Source of the DNA: Anaspis maculata | Lineage: Eukaryota; Arthropoda; Insecta; Coleoptera; Scraptiidae | Reading direction: 5' to 3' | Assembly: GCA_949128115.1 (NCBI GenBank) | Contig: OX421962.1 | Span: 41,067,745 to 41,131,744 of the forward strand | Length of the DNA: 64,000 nt | Shown here: positions 22,801 to 35,060 of the stretch, piece after piece | Layout of the letters: every line of letters begins with the position of its first letter | Numbering within the stretch: position 1 is the stretch's first letter | Notes under the pieces: model-generated | Told to the model about the DNA's origin: nothing | Seen by the model: the letters and a program-made list of their open reading frames with translations, nothing else | Database searches by the model: none | Program-made: the position numbers and the translations under genes

Positions 22801-25800
22801 GGCTGATACCAATCGATATGATTGATAATTTTGTCATGGATCAATAACTTGAACTCTTTTGTAACGGTAGTGCATGTAAATGAAACTCGACACGAGCGTG
22901 GAGGCTTGGGAAAAAATTATTTTCTCCAGCGGCCGAATTTATTTCACGCCTACTGAGCGTTAGTTTGTTGGGTTCAGGCAGGCAGCGTTTGGATAGCTTT
23001 GGAAGCAAAATTTTCATATCTTTCTGAAAAGTTGAGCAGTTTAATTCTGGAAATCGATTTATGAATCATCAATGATTGTTTTGCCGGTCAGTACCCACAT
23101 GGTGGTTAACTGCAGAGGTGATGGCTAACGGCGGAGGAAGTTCAACGTCCAAGATCTTATTTTCTGCCACTATGACAGTCATTTTCACGGTTGTTTTTAT
23201 AAAATTATTTCTTCTCAAAACATAAGAAAGCTTACACGTACAAAATGATAACAACCTTGAAGGTTGGTAGAGGAAAATAGAAAATAACACTTTAAAAGTT
23301 GAATGCTCTCCGTCGTCAGCCATGATCCCTGCAGTGCATCCCCATGGGGGTACCTAGTGACTGTCAAAATAATCTTTGATGATTCTCAAATCAGTTTCCA
23401 GAATTATGCTACTCAGCTGCATAGACAGATATGGAAATTTTGTCTCCGAACCTATTCAAACGCTGCCTGCCTGAGTCCAACAAACTAACGCTCAGTAGGC
23501 GTGAAATAGATTCGACCGCTGGAGAAAAAAAAATTTCTCAGGCCTCCACGCTCGTGTCGAGTTTCATTCACATGTATTACCGTTACAAAAGAGTTCAGGT
23601 TATTCATCCATGTCAAAATTATCAATCATATCGATTGGTATCAGTCAAGAAACTACTGTTAAATGAGGTGCTCAAAAATGCTCACTTCTTGGCGTGCCAT
23701 TCTTTGCACGGTGGTCTCACAAAAATTTTGACTCGGTGAATGAAACCAGAGGATGCCGTTTATTCTAAAATGACACCAAACTTGGCAGTTTATTCGTTGT
23801 GGGGATGAAGAATTGAGAAAAACAGTTTTTTCCGATCTGTCATAAGAATTAATTTTTTTCAGTGTGAAGAACTGTTGGGACATGGTAACAAATGTTGTCA
23901 ATGTGTGAGTTAGAGTCGTTTAATGACATCCAAGTAGGAATTTCGTGGTGGTATCGTGATTTGGTGGGAAGCCTCGCACCTTCAACTTTCAAGGGCCCCC
24001 CAGACCCCCTCCGCATCGAGTGCACCGATGTCTCCAACTCTTGAAATTAAGGTATGGGGATCCCCAATCGAACCCCAAAAGCGCATTGCTTAAGCTCAAA
24101 ATGCATAGTTCGAGCTTTTTTTGGCGCTTAACCACCGGACTATTATCAGAATCAACCAAATTCAGAATATATTTTTTCACGGCCTTTTTAATTAGAGTAA
24201 ACTATATGTATGGAAACAGTGGTTGGTACGAATGGTAAAATGCTAATGTTTAGAAAACTTGTCTTCAGGATGTGCTTTATATGTATAATATGGTAGATGT
24301 CACCGTCATCGTGACGTGATGCACGCGCGGGTGGAAATTTTCACTTTAGTAGCGAAAATAGGAAAACATGAGTTTTCTTTGGAGTAAAAATTTGCTGCGG
24401 TCGATACAGCAAGGTTAGGAAAACTTCCTCATATGAACATCAATTTATGGAGTTGAGGAGTTGCACGAGACTAGACACACGTGTAAGTAGGTAGACTGTT
24501 GGAAGATTTTCTTAACATGAAACTTGTGCATTTCGTGAATGCATTCCTTTTTTATACCTACTTGCTGTTTTAGTACAAAAAGCTAGAGTAGGTAGTACTC
24601 AGTACTTCAGTAGTCACTATACTCAGTGACGAGCATCAGAAGATGGGACCTTTGGGTAGTAAGAGTTTTCATTCTACTTCTTCAGCACTGCCGATCTTCG
24701 GCACCATATTTCCTTTAGTGACTGCCAACTAACTCTGTTAGACTATGGGCCGTGTAAAAAAGAAACAGCGGTTGCTTTCCTTTAACTAGCTTTAGCTAGT
24801 AGTTGCCAAGAAGGATATGCATAGAGCAAACTTCTAGGAAAATGGAAGGAAATGAAAAAGCTTCTTTTTATTCACCAGGACCCTGTCTCTTACCGACCTC
24901 AGCAAAATTCTCATACTGCAAGGTACGCTCAAATAAAGGACCCAATTTCAAGTGGCTGCCATTCTTCCATTGCGTGTTAATATACAGGGTGGCCCAACGA
25001 AAACAGAACAAAAGGGTTTTCAGGCATTTCACCTCATTTTTTTTTTAAAAAGCTCGAACAGGTCGATTTTTATATTGAGGGGGACATCTGAAACATACAT
25101 TGGCGGATTTCTATCTTTAGCCCCCTCACCCCCACCCGCCCCAACTTCGAAGTTTCAAATCACACCACCCACTTTGCGATACATCAAATTGAAGAGAATT
25201 GAATTCTCTTTCTGAAAAAATATTTCTATAATTTTCAGTCCCACCCCTCTTCTTCCTAAAATTGTCAGAGTTTCCAATGTAATATTTTTGATCTCTTAAT
25301 TCTGTTCAGTGCAGTCAATGTCATCCTGCACAACATCGAGGGAGAAAATTTTCTGTGTAAAAAGTGCCACCCAAATTCACCCCTTCACTCCCCCACCTCA
25401 ACTTCAAAATATAAAATGACACTACCTACTTTGTGATACATCAAATCGAAGGGAATTGAATTCGCTTCCTGAATAAAATATTTTAAGAATTTTCAAAAAG
25501 CCCCCTTTCCCCCTAAAATACTCCGAATGTTCAATTTATCAGGAGAGGGGTTGAAAATTTCAAAAAAACTGTTTTCAGAAAGAGAAATCAATTTCCTTTT
25601 ATTCGATGTATCACAAAGTAGGTGGTGTCTGTTAAGTTTTGAAATTGGGGTGGGAGAGAGAATAGGGGTGAGTTTGGGTAGCACTTTTCTCCACCGAAAA
25701 TGTTCTCCTTAGATGCTATTTAGGATGACGATTAAATTGAAGAGAATTGAGGGGTCGAGGATATAAAATGGGACAGTCAGAGAAATTTAGGAAGATGGGG

Positions 25801-28353
25801 GGTGGGGTTGAAAACTTTGAAAATATTTTTTTCAGAAAAAAAATTTGATTCTCTTTGATTTGATGTATCGCAAAGTAGATGGTGTTATTTGAAATTCTAA
25901 AGTTGAGGTGGGTAGGGGTGAGGGGGCAGAAGATAGAAACTTGCCAATGTATGTTTCAGATGTCCCCCTCGATATAAAAATCGACCTGTCTAAGCTTTTT
26001 TAGAAAAAATGATGCGAAATGCCCGAAATCGCCTCTGTTCTGTTTTCGTTGGGCCACCCTGTATAGTCTGGGACAGTGGGACTCAAGATTTGAAGCAAGT
26101 GGAAAACAACAAAGTAATTTCTATAGAGACCGGATTTCAGGCCGTTGAAAAGTGGAAATTAGGACACATATTTAGGCAAATAAATGCTCTACTTTAGGAC
26201 TTTAGGCCGTAACGAGCTAAAATAGGCAAAATAGGCCGGAAACATTTTTCTTATGTAATGGAACAAATTATAAATTTTATTAGTGTATTACATACCGAGA
26301 CGGGAAATACATCATTACTGCTGAGGGCACAGAGAGCCTCCAGGCAAAGTCTGGAGGCTCTAGCCCGAAGCTGGAATTATGTGTCTACCGTCGAGAGTAT
26401 GTTTACTATTTTACTCACAACCATGTACTCAGCTTGCAGGATTACAGGCGTTCAAAAGTTGAAATCTGAAAATTAACTTTTTGACATAACTTCCAGATAG
26501 GCCGATTAATTTTGCTGAAACGTGGTTCAAAAAATACTGATTAACACACTTATTGTTTGGTTGGATGCATATTTTGAAATTTCCCTTTTAAAGCTACCAT
26601 TTCTTTACTTTCTCGGGAGGTCGGCAATGGGTTACTTCCCGACCTCCTCCTAGGTATGCAATGAATCGATTACCATAGTGGTTATGAGCAAAATATATTG
26701 TCCCCCTGCAACGGTCATTTTGCTTACTGTTTTGAGTCCGCAAAAGACGCGAATTTTGCGAACTGTATAGGTACCTGAAAGATTCTGTCAAGGTGTTGAA
26801 TTGTTGAGACACAAATTCGTGTCAAACAAATCAATTATTGGATATTTTTCTCAACATTGAAGATCATTTCGACCAAAAAATCGAAAAAGCCTATTTTAGG
26901 CTGTTGAAAAGGTCTTTTTAGGACCTAGGACCTTTTGAGGACAGTAAATCCGATTTTGCCAGTTTTAGGCATTCAGGCAAAAGCAAAGGGGTATCAAAAG
27001 GAATGTATTTCTAACACTTATATTCATTCCAAGGTCTTATGCACATTGCACATGCCGAAAACAAAAACAAAAAGGCATTTTGCCTAGAATCCGGCCTCTA
27101 GTAATATCTAATATAAGAACCTTGCCAGATTTCAACTCTATAAAATAGTATATTATAATACAAGTTTAATAAGACATCGTATTGTCACACGCGTTATTTT
27201 GATTAAGTGGGTTTAGTAGTATCTGCTATTGCTATACCTTTGGGATTTCTCAATTTCTTTCAAATATTTGAGGTAAAATAGATAAAATAGTATATTACAC
27301 TCGTTCACCGACAGTGGAACCCTCCTCACTGCGTTCGTCGTGCCCCAAAAACAGTCGTGTGACAAACTCCGTTTTAGTAAACTCGTATAATAATATACTA
27401 TTACGGAAATTGTTTAATTACAGCTAAAACGCGGTAGACTCAAAATGTAAGTCGAAATTACTGTTGCAAACAATCACCTATTTTGGTTTTTCTTCCATTA
27501 TTATTTTTTTTAATAAAGGTGGGTACCTGGATGAAATGCAGCCGTTTAGAATTGAAAAAAAGTATATTTTTGCCCTCCCTACATGTTTGTGTCCAACCAA
27601 TTTCCCTGTATTAAGTAGTAAGTACCTAAATGCTTCTCCTTTATCATTATTTCATACACCGTTAGGTACTGAGATCAGTGAGATCACAACTGATGGTGTA
27701 GGTTAGGCATATATCTTCCTATTCTACTTGGAGCAGAATAATAACAAATGATGAAAACTCAAAGTAATGTACAATTAGGATATTAATTATTATGGTTCCG
27801 AACAACAGTTAGATGAGGCTGGGGATAAACGTAGGTTTCTCTGCTGCCATGTAATTCTTTCGAAACGATCTAAGATATCAACACAACACGACGCAGAGAT
27901 AAGGCAACTTATTATTATTTTCCACTTGACTTACTAATTATTATTCAATTAACCTTTGTATTAAATTAGACAGATGCCGAATGCCGCACACAATACATCA
28001 TTAAATTTATATTCCTAAACAAGATTTATGACAGTGCACTAGTGCAGCAATATTGTAATCTATAGGTTCCATTTTTTAATTAAACGGTATACTTACACCT
28101 ACCCAATTCTCTTTGGTTGAGTGAGCCGAAAATTTTCTAATTAATAGATTAGAAATTGGTTATGTTCTAACCTGGAATGGTCCAGATCCCTTTTGTTGCC
28201 TAAAAGTAGAGTTGTGTAGTACGAGGGTAGTTTCAATTTGGCCAACTGACTTAGAATTTCCTGCGCTTCGTGAAAGCTGTGCCCGTCGCTGACTGAGTAG
28301 ACGATCACGAAAGCTTCACCCCATCGTATGTGCTCGTAAAGGCATCCGTTTTT
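14050..28353 (-). CDS. Ras-like small GTPase (RERG/RASL type), last two exons
   Basis: Two exons on the - strand join in frame: 28353-28172 and 14308-14050, with a phase-2 junction reading DLDHS|R|KIC. The product is the C-terminal ~146 residues of a Ras-superfamily GTPase. It has the hydrophobic core AFVIVYSVSDGHSF, the G4 motif NKRD in LLLGNKRDLDHS and the G5 motif in FYEVSAAENF. The C-terminus is basic (KALPIRRKLGVNSVSKVLG, then GDRKKRPSLSI) with no CAAX prenylation box, as in RERG and several RASL proteins. P-loop, switch I and DTAG exons were not found on the - strand up to 64 kb. Assignment within RASL11, RASL12 or RERG is uncertain. Confidence 0.87.
16290..17380. mobile_element. Inverted-repeat element with GT-rich centre
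   Basis: Left arm about 16290-16440 and right arm about 17235-17380 are complementary, sharing CATACTAAAAGCTCCGGTCC and 'acttgttggaccgg'. A degenerate direct copy of part of the left arm lies at about 16490-16600. The centre carries a CGTG/GT microsatellite and a module related to one at 60.2-60.4 kb (CACGAC, GATCGACTTGAAATTTGGTA). Outer limits are not precise. Confidence 0.6.
16781..16837. repeat. (GCGT)n/(GT)n microsatellite
   Basis: GCGT units grading into about fifteen GT units. Apparent open frames here (poly Cys-Val or His-Thr) are repeat artefacts. Confidence 0.95.
17975..18640 (+). repeat. Dispersed repeat R1, copy 1
   Basis: About 660 bp found again in inverse orientation at 48290-48886 plus 49377-49460. 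Shared blocks include 'agttttagggaattaactgt', 'cgatgaccagcgtcgtcgca' and 'atgctaaccataacatcaaa'. Identity looks about 80-90 percent by eye. No clear protein; the open frames in it are not conserved as coding sequence between the copies. Confidence 0.75.
18823..19491. mobile_element. TIR element with ATACAGGGTG ends
   Basis: Left ATACAGGGTGTC and right complement ATACAGGGTGCC bound 669 bp with no coding content. The terminus resembles those of the elements at 24981, 42716 and 38413. Arms are not complementary beyond the tips, so the call is tentative. Confidence 0.4.
22316..24141. mobile_element. Foldback transposon with ~800-bp arms
   Basis: Ends AGTCCGGTGGTTAAGCG and its complement bound 1826 bp. 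The left arm (22316-23110) and right arm (23330-24141) are complementary over nearly their whole length, including 'gttggagacatcggtgcact' and 'gcctactgagcgttagtttg'. The unpaired centre is about 200 bp. The small frames in it are mirrored in both arms and do not resemble a transposase. Confidence 0.85.
24981..26065. mobile_element. TIR element with TATACAGGGTGGCCC ends and modular arms
   Basis: Termini TATACAGGGTGGCCCAACGA and its complement bound 1085 bp. Each arm contains two diverged direct copies of a ~250-bp module: 'ccacccactttgcgatacat' near 25165, and a second copy near 25425. The right half is the inverse. No transposase frame was found. The right end is GGCCACCCTGTATA. Confidence 0.85.
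26333..26361. other. Perfect 11-bp stem-loop
   Basis: AGAGCCTCCAG, a 7-base loop, then CTGGAGGCTCT. It is isolated and has no poly-T or other context to assign a role. Confidence 0.6.
27144..27402. mobile_element. MITE family M2, copy 1
   Basis: Inverted termini AATAGTATATTATAATAC and the complement AATAGTATATTATTATAC. Interior has 'gttcgtcgtgccccaaaaac'. Related units lie at 31221-31367 and 40743-40870. Confidence 0.6.
28172..28353 (-). CDS. Ras-like GTPase penultimate exon (G4 motif)
   Basis: 182 bases. Acceptor TTTTGCAG lies just above 28353 and donor CCAG|GTTAGA below 28172. Encodes NGCLYEHIRWGEAFVIVYSV then LLLGNKRDLDHS. The NKxD guanine-specificity motif is intact. Confidence 0.88.
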
Positions 28354-28559
28354 CTGCAAAAGAAAATAACCATTTCAGTGACACAGGTCGGTAAGCATAA
28401 AATACAGGAACTTTCCAAGCAAAAATTCGCCAGGCGGAAGAACAGCAAAAGAGGAGGAGGATTATTTGTTGATGTTATTGTCTTCGACCGGGAGAATGGG
28501 CCCGCGTTTAAATTTGAGCGTGTGCGTGTGGGTTGGAGTTTACAAATTTAATTGGTGTT

Positions 28560-29110
28560 ATCTGACCCCGCCTGGGTTATCGCCGTTTTCGCCAGTAAAA
28601 GTTTTATAGACTTTCATTTATAATCCAACCCGTACATTACAACTCCGCGAGAGCGCCCGGCGTGGTCTTATTCTTATTCTTCACCCGCGCGCGAAGAATG
28701 AGACGTCGCACGGCCCACGGGCGATTGTTAAACTTCGATCTGTATAGGGACAAAGCTGCATAGATGCATACGCCACTCGGAATCGACAGATAAATCATCA
28801 TTTTATGCCGTTTTCGACGGCGCGGCCAAAAATAAATTTGGTTGCAATTCGATTGTCGGACGCGGCGAGAAAAAATCTCAAGCGGCGGGCTTGTGTGGCA
28901 ACGATTTGCATAAGAGCATTGCCCCTGGATGACATAAAAGAGGCGTTTCCGTTAATCAAATTCTAACTGTTTGCACAGAGATCAAATCGCCAATTTCAGC
29001 GCAAAATCTTCGGAAGAATCTATATGTTTGGAGTTGGAACTCTCCAGGATGCCATGCTGATGGCGCAGAAAAAGCATCACCATTGCGCGGCGAAGAGTAA
29101 GGACAGTAGT
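28560..29110. other. CpG-rich unique block upstream of the Ras-like exon
   Basis: Clearly richer in CG dinucleotides than its surroundings (CGCGAGAGCGCCCGGCG, GCGCGCGAAGAATGAGACG, GACGCGGCGAG). It contains homeodomain-type TTAATC motifs and no repeat signature. It may be regulatory, inferred only from composition and position 200 bp from the exon. Confidence 0.35.
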
Positions 29111-30314
29111 TTAGATTCAACTAGATTCAGCGCAGAAGTAATGAAGGCTGTTTTCATAATGTCTTTGGATGAACGTTTGCTCAGTTGGTCATGTTAGGTT
29201 GACCATTTGCATGAGTAAATATACAGCGTAAATTGTCAATGACGATCTTGCTATAAAATATCAAACACCAAGCTTTTACAGTGGCCAGAGTTTCTATTCT
29301 CAAAGCAGGAATGTAGGTACGTATTTTTTTCTTCACCAGGTAACAAACAGGGTGGTTCAGGTTTTGGTAGACAAATTTTGTAGATGGATAAAAGGATCGA
29401 GAAAATCAGACTCAGCCTAAACAGTCAGGTTTCACCTCAATAGCTTTTGAAGCACTAAATATAAACTTGACTGATTTTTCTCAATGATTGCTTCAAAATA
29501 ATTCTGTCAAAAAGGCATAGACAATGACGGATAGCGATTTTCTGACATTTTTATTGAGTATAGGCTTTGCCTCAACAACACCTGCCTCTACCTATACCTG
29601 CAATCTTCATGGCTGAGATTTTTCAGTATTTGACAGATAACCAACAAGGAGTCTATAGTATCCCGTGATCCGAAAGTGACATTATTTTCCAACCTGTGAG
29701 GAATCTCCACTTTCCAACTCTAGAATAGTACATTACGTAACAAGTACGGAAAGTGATACGTTACGCATGTGTAATGTGTAGTGTGTAAGTTAATGCACGA
29801 GGCGCAACCGAGTGCAGAAATCACACGAATGAAAGTAAGACACTTTACGGCGAGTTACGTACACTATTTTTCCTACGACCGGGAGAAAATTACTTTCAAA
29901 TTAAGACGGCATTTTCGTGTTCTTCTGTAAACATAGATTTCATCAAAACCAGTGGATAAATGATAATTACATAAATAAGTGTAATTTTAAATGGGTTTAT
30001 AAAGAAAATGTGTATGTATTTCAAATTTTCAAAACATAATTTTTCTCACAATTTTCAATTTTCACTCGAAAAACGCCGCATTTCTGACCACCCAGATTTA
30101 TCAATACTTATGTTTTTTCATATGTTTCAATTTTTTCCCGAAAAACACCGCTATTCTCTGACCAGCCCTGCCTGTGGCTGTTGTTGTGCTTGAGCATCTT
30201 ACAAGCGAGCGGTACACCGAAATATCGCAAAGAAACCAAGAATCCCATCAAAAACCAGTCTTTCAAATTTAGATTACTTTCAAAATATGAAAAATGATCT
30301 TTTTCATAAAAAAA

Positions 30315-30425
30315 ATTCGGAGAATCGCAGGAATCGAACTCGAGCCTGCTGGACACACGCCTCGCGCCTGTTGCAGCAAGTAAGGTCTGAGGTGGCGTCT
30401 CTCACCATCAAGCTATCAGGGTATT
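30315..30425 (-). mobile_element. tRNA-derived SINE candidate
   Basis: On the - strand an A-box-like TAGCTTGATGG (30415-30405) is followed, 64 bases later, by a B-box-like AGTTCGATTCC (30340-30330). These are the two parts of a Pol III internal promoter. The spacing is long for a class I tRNA and the cloverleaf is not intact, so it is a tRNA-like or SINE head and not a working tRNA gene. A GC-rich hairpin CCCCGGCT/AGCCGGGG lies at about 30511-30529. Confidence 0.45.
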
Positions 30426-31220
30426 TTCGTGGGCAGGCCAAAACCGTCATTAATAAAGGACACGAACAATTTCTTTTATCCTTTGAAGAGCAATAGCCGG
30501 CGCCTAAGGCCCCGGCTACCAGCCGGGGAAGGTACGTTTTGGGCATCAGCAGGTGTATGGGACTTCATTTATTAACAACGTCTTCTTGTGAGAAAATTGA
30601 AAATCCAATAATGAAATTACTGACATTTCAACCGTCATTTTGACATTTTAGGATGTTAACTTGATTCAAAATATTTAGGTGTAATGGATGGAGCTGGTGC
30701 AGCTCAAGATTTCTGAATAGACCCCCATTTAATCTTTTGTGGTCACATTTGCATTGCTACCAAAGAATTATTCTGCTTTATAAGTGTGGGTGAGAATTTC
30801 ATTCATAACTTTACAATTACCGTTGTTGAAAGTAAATTATGTAGGATTTTTATTTTTATACATCTCACCGCTAGAGTTAGGCCTTCGATAAGGTTATATA
30901 AGCATGTCAAACCTATACTTTTGGTTGAGAGGACATGACTGAGGCCAGTCCTGTAGGTGCGAAGTATTGTTGGATTGCTTGTGAATCAGAGTTAGGGTGG
31001 TATTGAAAGCCGATTTTCCGAAAATGTGATTGAATCGTCGTTTGAATTCGTATTGTTTCGTGGTCCGAATGAACTGTGCGTTATAATTTGGGTAGGTTGA
31101 CGTAATTGACAACTTTCGGGCCTACTATAGCGTGTGAAAGGGGTCACTTTCGTAGGTGGTCGTAGGAAAAAGTAACCTATGTAGCGATTACTAAACTCAT
31201 TGTGAATAAAGTATCTGAAT

Positions 31221-31367
31221 AAAATAATAGATATCCGATTAATTACACTTGTTGGTGAGACGTATTCTCACACCCCCTTCTTTCAAAGCACTCCTCGCAA
31301 GCTCGTCGAGCCCCAAATCTGTCATGCGACAATTCTACTTATGAAACTTGTATAATAATATACTATT
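31221..31367. mobile_element. MITE family M2, copy 2
   Basis: Ends with 'cttgtataataatatactat'. Interior has 'agcactcctcgcaagctcgt', the complement of sequence in the 40.8-kb copy. The left terminus is less well conserved. Confidence 0.5.
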
Positions 31368-31443
31368 TTTACTACTAGACGTAATGCACCACGCCATTGT
31401 TACCCTCGTCTTGAATTTCACTGTGGATTTTCTGAAAAAATCC

Positions 31444-32974
31444 TATACAAGTGTCCCGTTTTTCAACGCTCACTATTGGTATCTCGGAAACGGTGAGAGA
31501 TACAAAGTCGGTTAAATTACAAAAAAGTTGCGCAATTTTATGACTATCTCAAATATGTCAAGATATCCAAGATATCTTTGATTATTTTTGAAATATCTAG
31601 AGAAAACTGAAAAATGCTGAATTCAAAAAATTCAAATCATTTCTTTATTATGACAGCTATCAATTTGAAAATTGCTATCCTGACATTTTTGAAGGTCAGG
31701 AAATTTTTTCCCTGCGCTCACTAGTTTTTGAGATATGACAGTTAACTTAATTTTTTTTATGGACACCATATCATTTATCCACCCCATAAAACTCGCCTTT
31801 TCTCTCTCTTTACAAAGATATAAAGCACTTGTAGCATTTCAACAGAATAACCTGTAACAATTGGAAAAACTGTTTTTGAGGCGAAAAAATCGAGTTACCG
31901 CTTCGGTTGCCATGCTCTTGTGGCATATAAACAATGGCATTTGGTTGCTATGGTCTGTTGATTTTGGAAAAAGTGGAGTTACGTTCCGTTTTTGTGTATT
32001 TGATTATGATAATAAATAACAATGGAACAAATACAGAACCAAGTATATCACAAAAAACATAGCTATAGCAATAAACATTCATAATTTACAATTGCTCGAA
32101 TTGGAGTCCAATTTGTTCTATGCAGAGTTGTGTGCCTTTCAGCCATGTTTTCAACGGCTGCGCTGATATCGTGCGGGTTATTAATTGACTGAAACGCATC
32201 ATCAACTCCTTGTTTCCAGCTCTTGGTTGCTTTGGGATGTTCTGTCATGAGCCACAAATTCGATCTTTGGGCGTTCCCCGCAAAATGGACCCCATTTCGA
32301 GTAATTGATGTAAATTAAAAATGTTTATTGCTATTGCGATGTTATTTTGTGTTATACTTGGTCTTGTATTTGTTTTATTGTTATTTATTTTCATTATCAA
32401 ATACATGAAAACATAATGTAACTCAACTTTTTCCAAAATCAACCGACCATGGCAACCGAATGCCAGTGTTATTATGCCACGATAGCATGGCAACCGAACC
32501 GGTAACTAGATTCACTCGCCCCAGAAATGGTTTTTTCAATTTTTACAGGTTATTTTGACAAAAATGCTACAAGTGTTTTATATCTTTGTAAAGAGAAAAA
32601 AAGTTGAGTTTTATGTGGTGAATAAATGATATGGTGTCCATGAGAAAAAAACGAAGTTAGCTATCATATCTCAAAAACTATAAAGTGCAGGAAAAAATTA
32701 CTGACGTCAGTCGATCAAGGACCTTCAAAAATGTCAGGATTCTAATTTTCAAATTGATAGCTGTCATGATAAAAAAGTTATTTCAATTTTTGGAATTCGG
32801 CATTTTTCAGTTTTTTTTGGGATATTTCAAAAATGATCAAAGATATCTTTGATATTTTGACATTTTTGGAATAGCCATAAAATTGCGCAACTGCTTTGTA
32901 ATTTAACCGACTTTGTATCTCTTACCGTTTCCGAGATACCAATAGTGAGCGTTGAAAAACGGGACACCTGTATA
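31444..32974. mobile_element. Foldback element with TATACARGTGTCCCG ends
   Basis: Left TATACAAGTGTCCCGTTTTT and right complement TATACAGGTGTCCCGTTTTT bound 1531 bp. Arms are complementary for several hundred bases (cell 'gctcactattggtatctcgg' in both). The centre (32060-32300) has a short - strand frame (EHPKATKSWKQGVDDAF...) that I do not recognise. Confidence 0.8.
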
Positions 32975-34829
32975 AACAATGGCTGAAAAAACCAATATAG
33001 CTTCGGCGCCTTATATCCCTCAGTGCGCTTCGGGATTTAATCTGGCGCCTTAGATATACTAATACTTTTGTCAACCTTGGTATATAATCTACTATTTTTG
33101 CCGGTATTGCCCTCATTTGTACGAACCTGGATTTATAGAAAAGGACTAGAATGTGCTTGCTTAGGTAGTACTCGGGTGATTTATGATAACTGTCCCGTGC
33201 GCACATACACAGGTTCAAATACTAATATGAATAAGGAAAAATCGAATCGACAAGCCCGAAAGCTCGCGGCTCGAGTGTTACTCCCAAGAATACAACACTC
33301 TAGCGGAATATCGCTCTCTCCAATAAACCATTCCCAGTTGCGCAACGCACCTCTGCCCGTCAAGCTTTGATGGCATATGCAATGGCACTGTGCGCTAACA
33401 TGACTTATTCTTTGCACTACTTGCATATGCGATTCTCGAGTCCGTAAGCCACACACTCACACACTAGACATCACAATAGTTCCTTAATACAACGTAAAGG
33501 TGGGTTATTGTACAAGAATCTACGCCTGGTATATAAGCTAGGATTGCATTTTTGTTGGTTTACCACCTGTCACATGGGAGCGCTCATGACTGGCGCCTAC
33601 ATTATCACATAATTGTACGTTAAGTTATGAATATTTACAACGGCTCAAGTTTCATCCAGATCTAGCTGTGGTAGTACCTATACCAGTGCTTACTACGCGG
33701 CCTACCGGCAGTGTCGGATTTCTAATTAACATACCGCTCTCCGGAGTTACACGGCGATATATAAATGCGCGTATAGGTACGTTTATCGTGGGCAATAAAT
33801 TTCATCCGAACACAAATTTATTTCGCGAAATATCCAGCTTTTATTTATTCAAGTACCTACACGGCGCGCGAGGTGGTGGTGTTTCCAGTGCGCCGCCACT
33901 TTTCAGGAGTCGCTAACTGACTAAATGCTGCCGCAGCGCTACCACTGCTACCAGCAGTATCAGCATTCTTTCAGGAATCTCTGTACGACCGCACTGAATC
34001 ATTTCGCTTTCGTTACGGGCAAGGCCGAAGTGACAGTTTTGCAGTATACGCGTACGTATATAGGTAGTATAAGTACTTGCATTTCTCTCAAATAATTGGA
34101 GAGGTGTTAAATTAAACGGAAGTGAACTTGGGCAGCTAGGGCAAGGAACTGTTGGTAAGGTCACGGAGTATTCTGCCGACTGAAAAAGTAGGTTTGTCGC
34201 GCGAAGGTCGCTTCTTTTTGACCAAGTTTTGTTGGAATCGATTTTGTTCGAGTCATCTTTTGTAATAGGAATAGCTTAGAGGTGGATCCAATTTGACGGA
34301 TAATCCGTGGTAGGTATAAAAAGAAGTTGAGCAGGTAGGTAGTAGGTGTCCACTTTTTTTGGGAGATATATTACACGCACCGCTCACAGATAGGTACTTG
34401 TCTAACAGAAACCGTCCAGCAACAACCATACTATTGACTCGTGACTTATTGGATTAGGTACACAATGCCGACTAGCCACAGCCAATAGCCATATATGGAA
34501 CGTTATCGGTATCCACTTAATGTTTACCTCCAAACAAAATATTCGTTCTCAGTATTTTTGGTTTTCACCTCTGTACTCTGTACCAAAGTTGGTGACTCTT
34601 GAGCTCGGTCTTGAAGACTTCTGAGTCAAATGCGAACTAGGTGTGACTGACTACCTGCTGCACTATGGATTTGAATTGAAGCACCTATGGTCTCTGATAT
34701 TTTCCGAATTTTCTAGGAAAAATTGATGATGATCAGTTGGACGGTTTGCTCTTAGCAGCTATCTAAACAGAATGAACCATTTTTCGTCGAGGTCACAGAA
34801 ATCACCCAGGGTCACTTTCCGAAGTCTCA

Positions 34830-35060
34830 TCTCTGTCAATTGTGGGCTTCAACTAAGCTTCCCGAGGAGGATCAAAACTCGTCATCCATGCGACTCAACT
34901 CATCTCCCAGCAGAAGATCAAAACTCAGAATCAGTGGGTTTCGACTTGGCTCCCTGAGAAGGGTCACTCGGCTTCCTGAAAAGGATCTAAGCGCAGTATT
35001 GACGGACTTCAACTCACCTTCCAACAGAGGATAAGAGCTCAGCACCGATGGGTTTTGAAT
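34830..35060. repeat. Degenerate ~57-bp tandem array
   Basis: About four diverged units of the form 'gacttcaactcaccttcc' - 'aacagaggatcaaaactcag'. They open short frames but the repeat explains these. Confidence 0.6.

Larger units (their letters stand above)
14309..28171 (-). other. 13.9-kb intron of the Ras-like gene, packed with repeats
   Basis: Bounded by matching donor and acceptor. It holds inverted-repeat elements at 16.3-17.4, 18.8-19.5, 22.3-24.1, 25.0-26.1 and 27.1-27.4 kb, and a dispersed repeat at 18.0-18.6 kb. No recognisable content was seen in 14400-16280, 19500-22310, 24150-24980 or 26400-27140. Confidence 0.6.

Noticed and set aside
33940..33975. - strand GAT ACT GCT GGT, read as a DTAG motif
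   Set aside because: A TGA lies three codons upstream in that frame and nothing around it looks like a GTPase.
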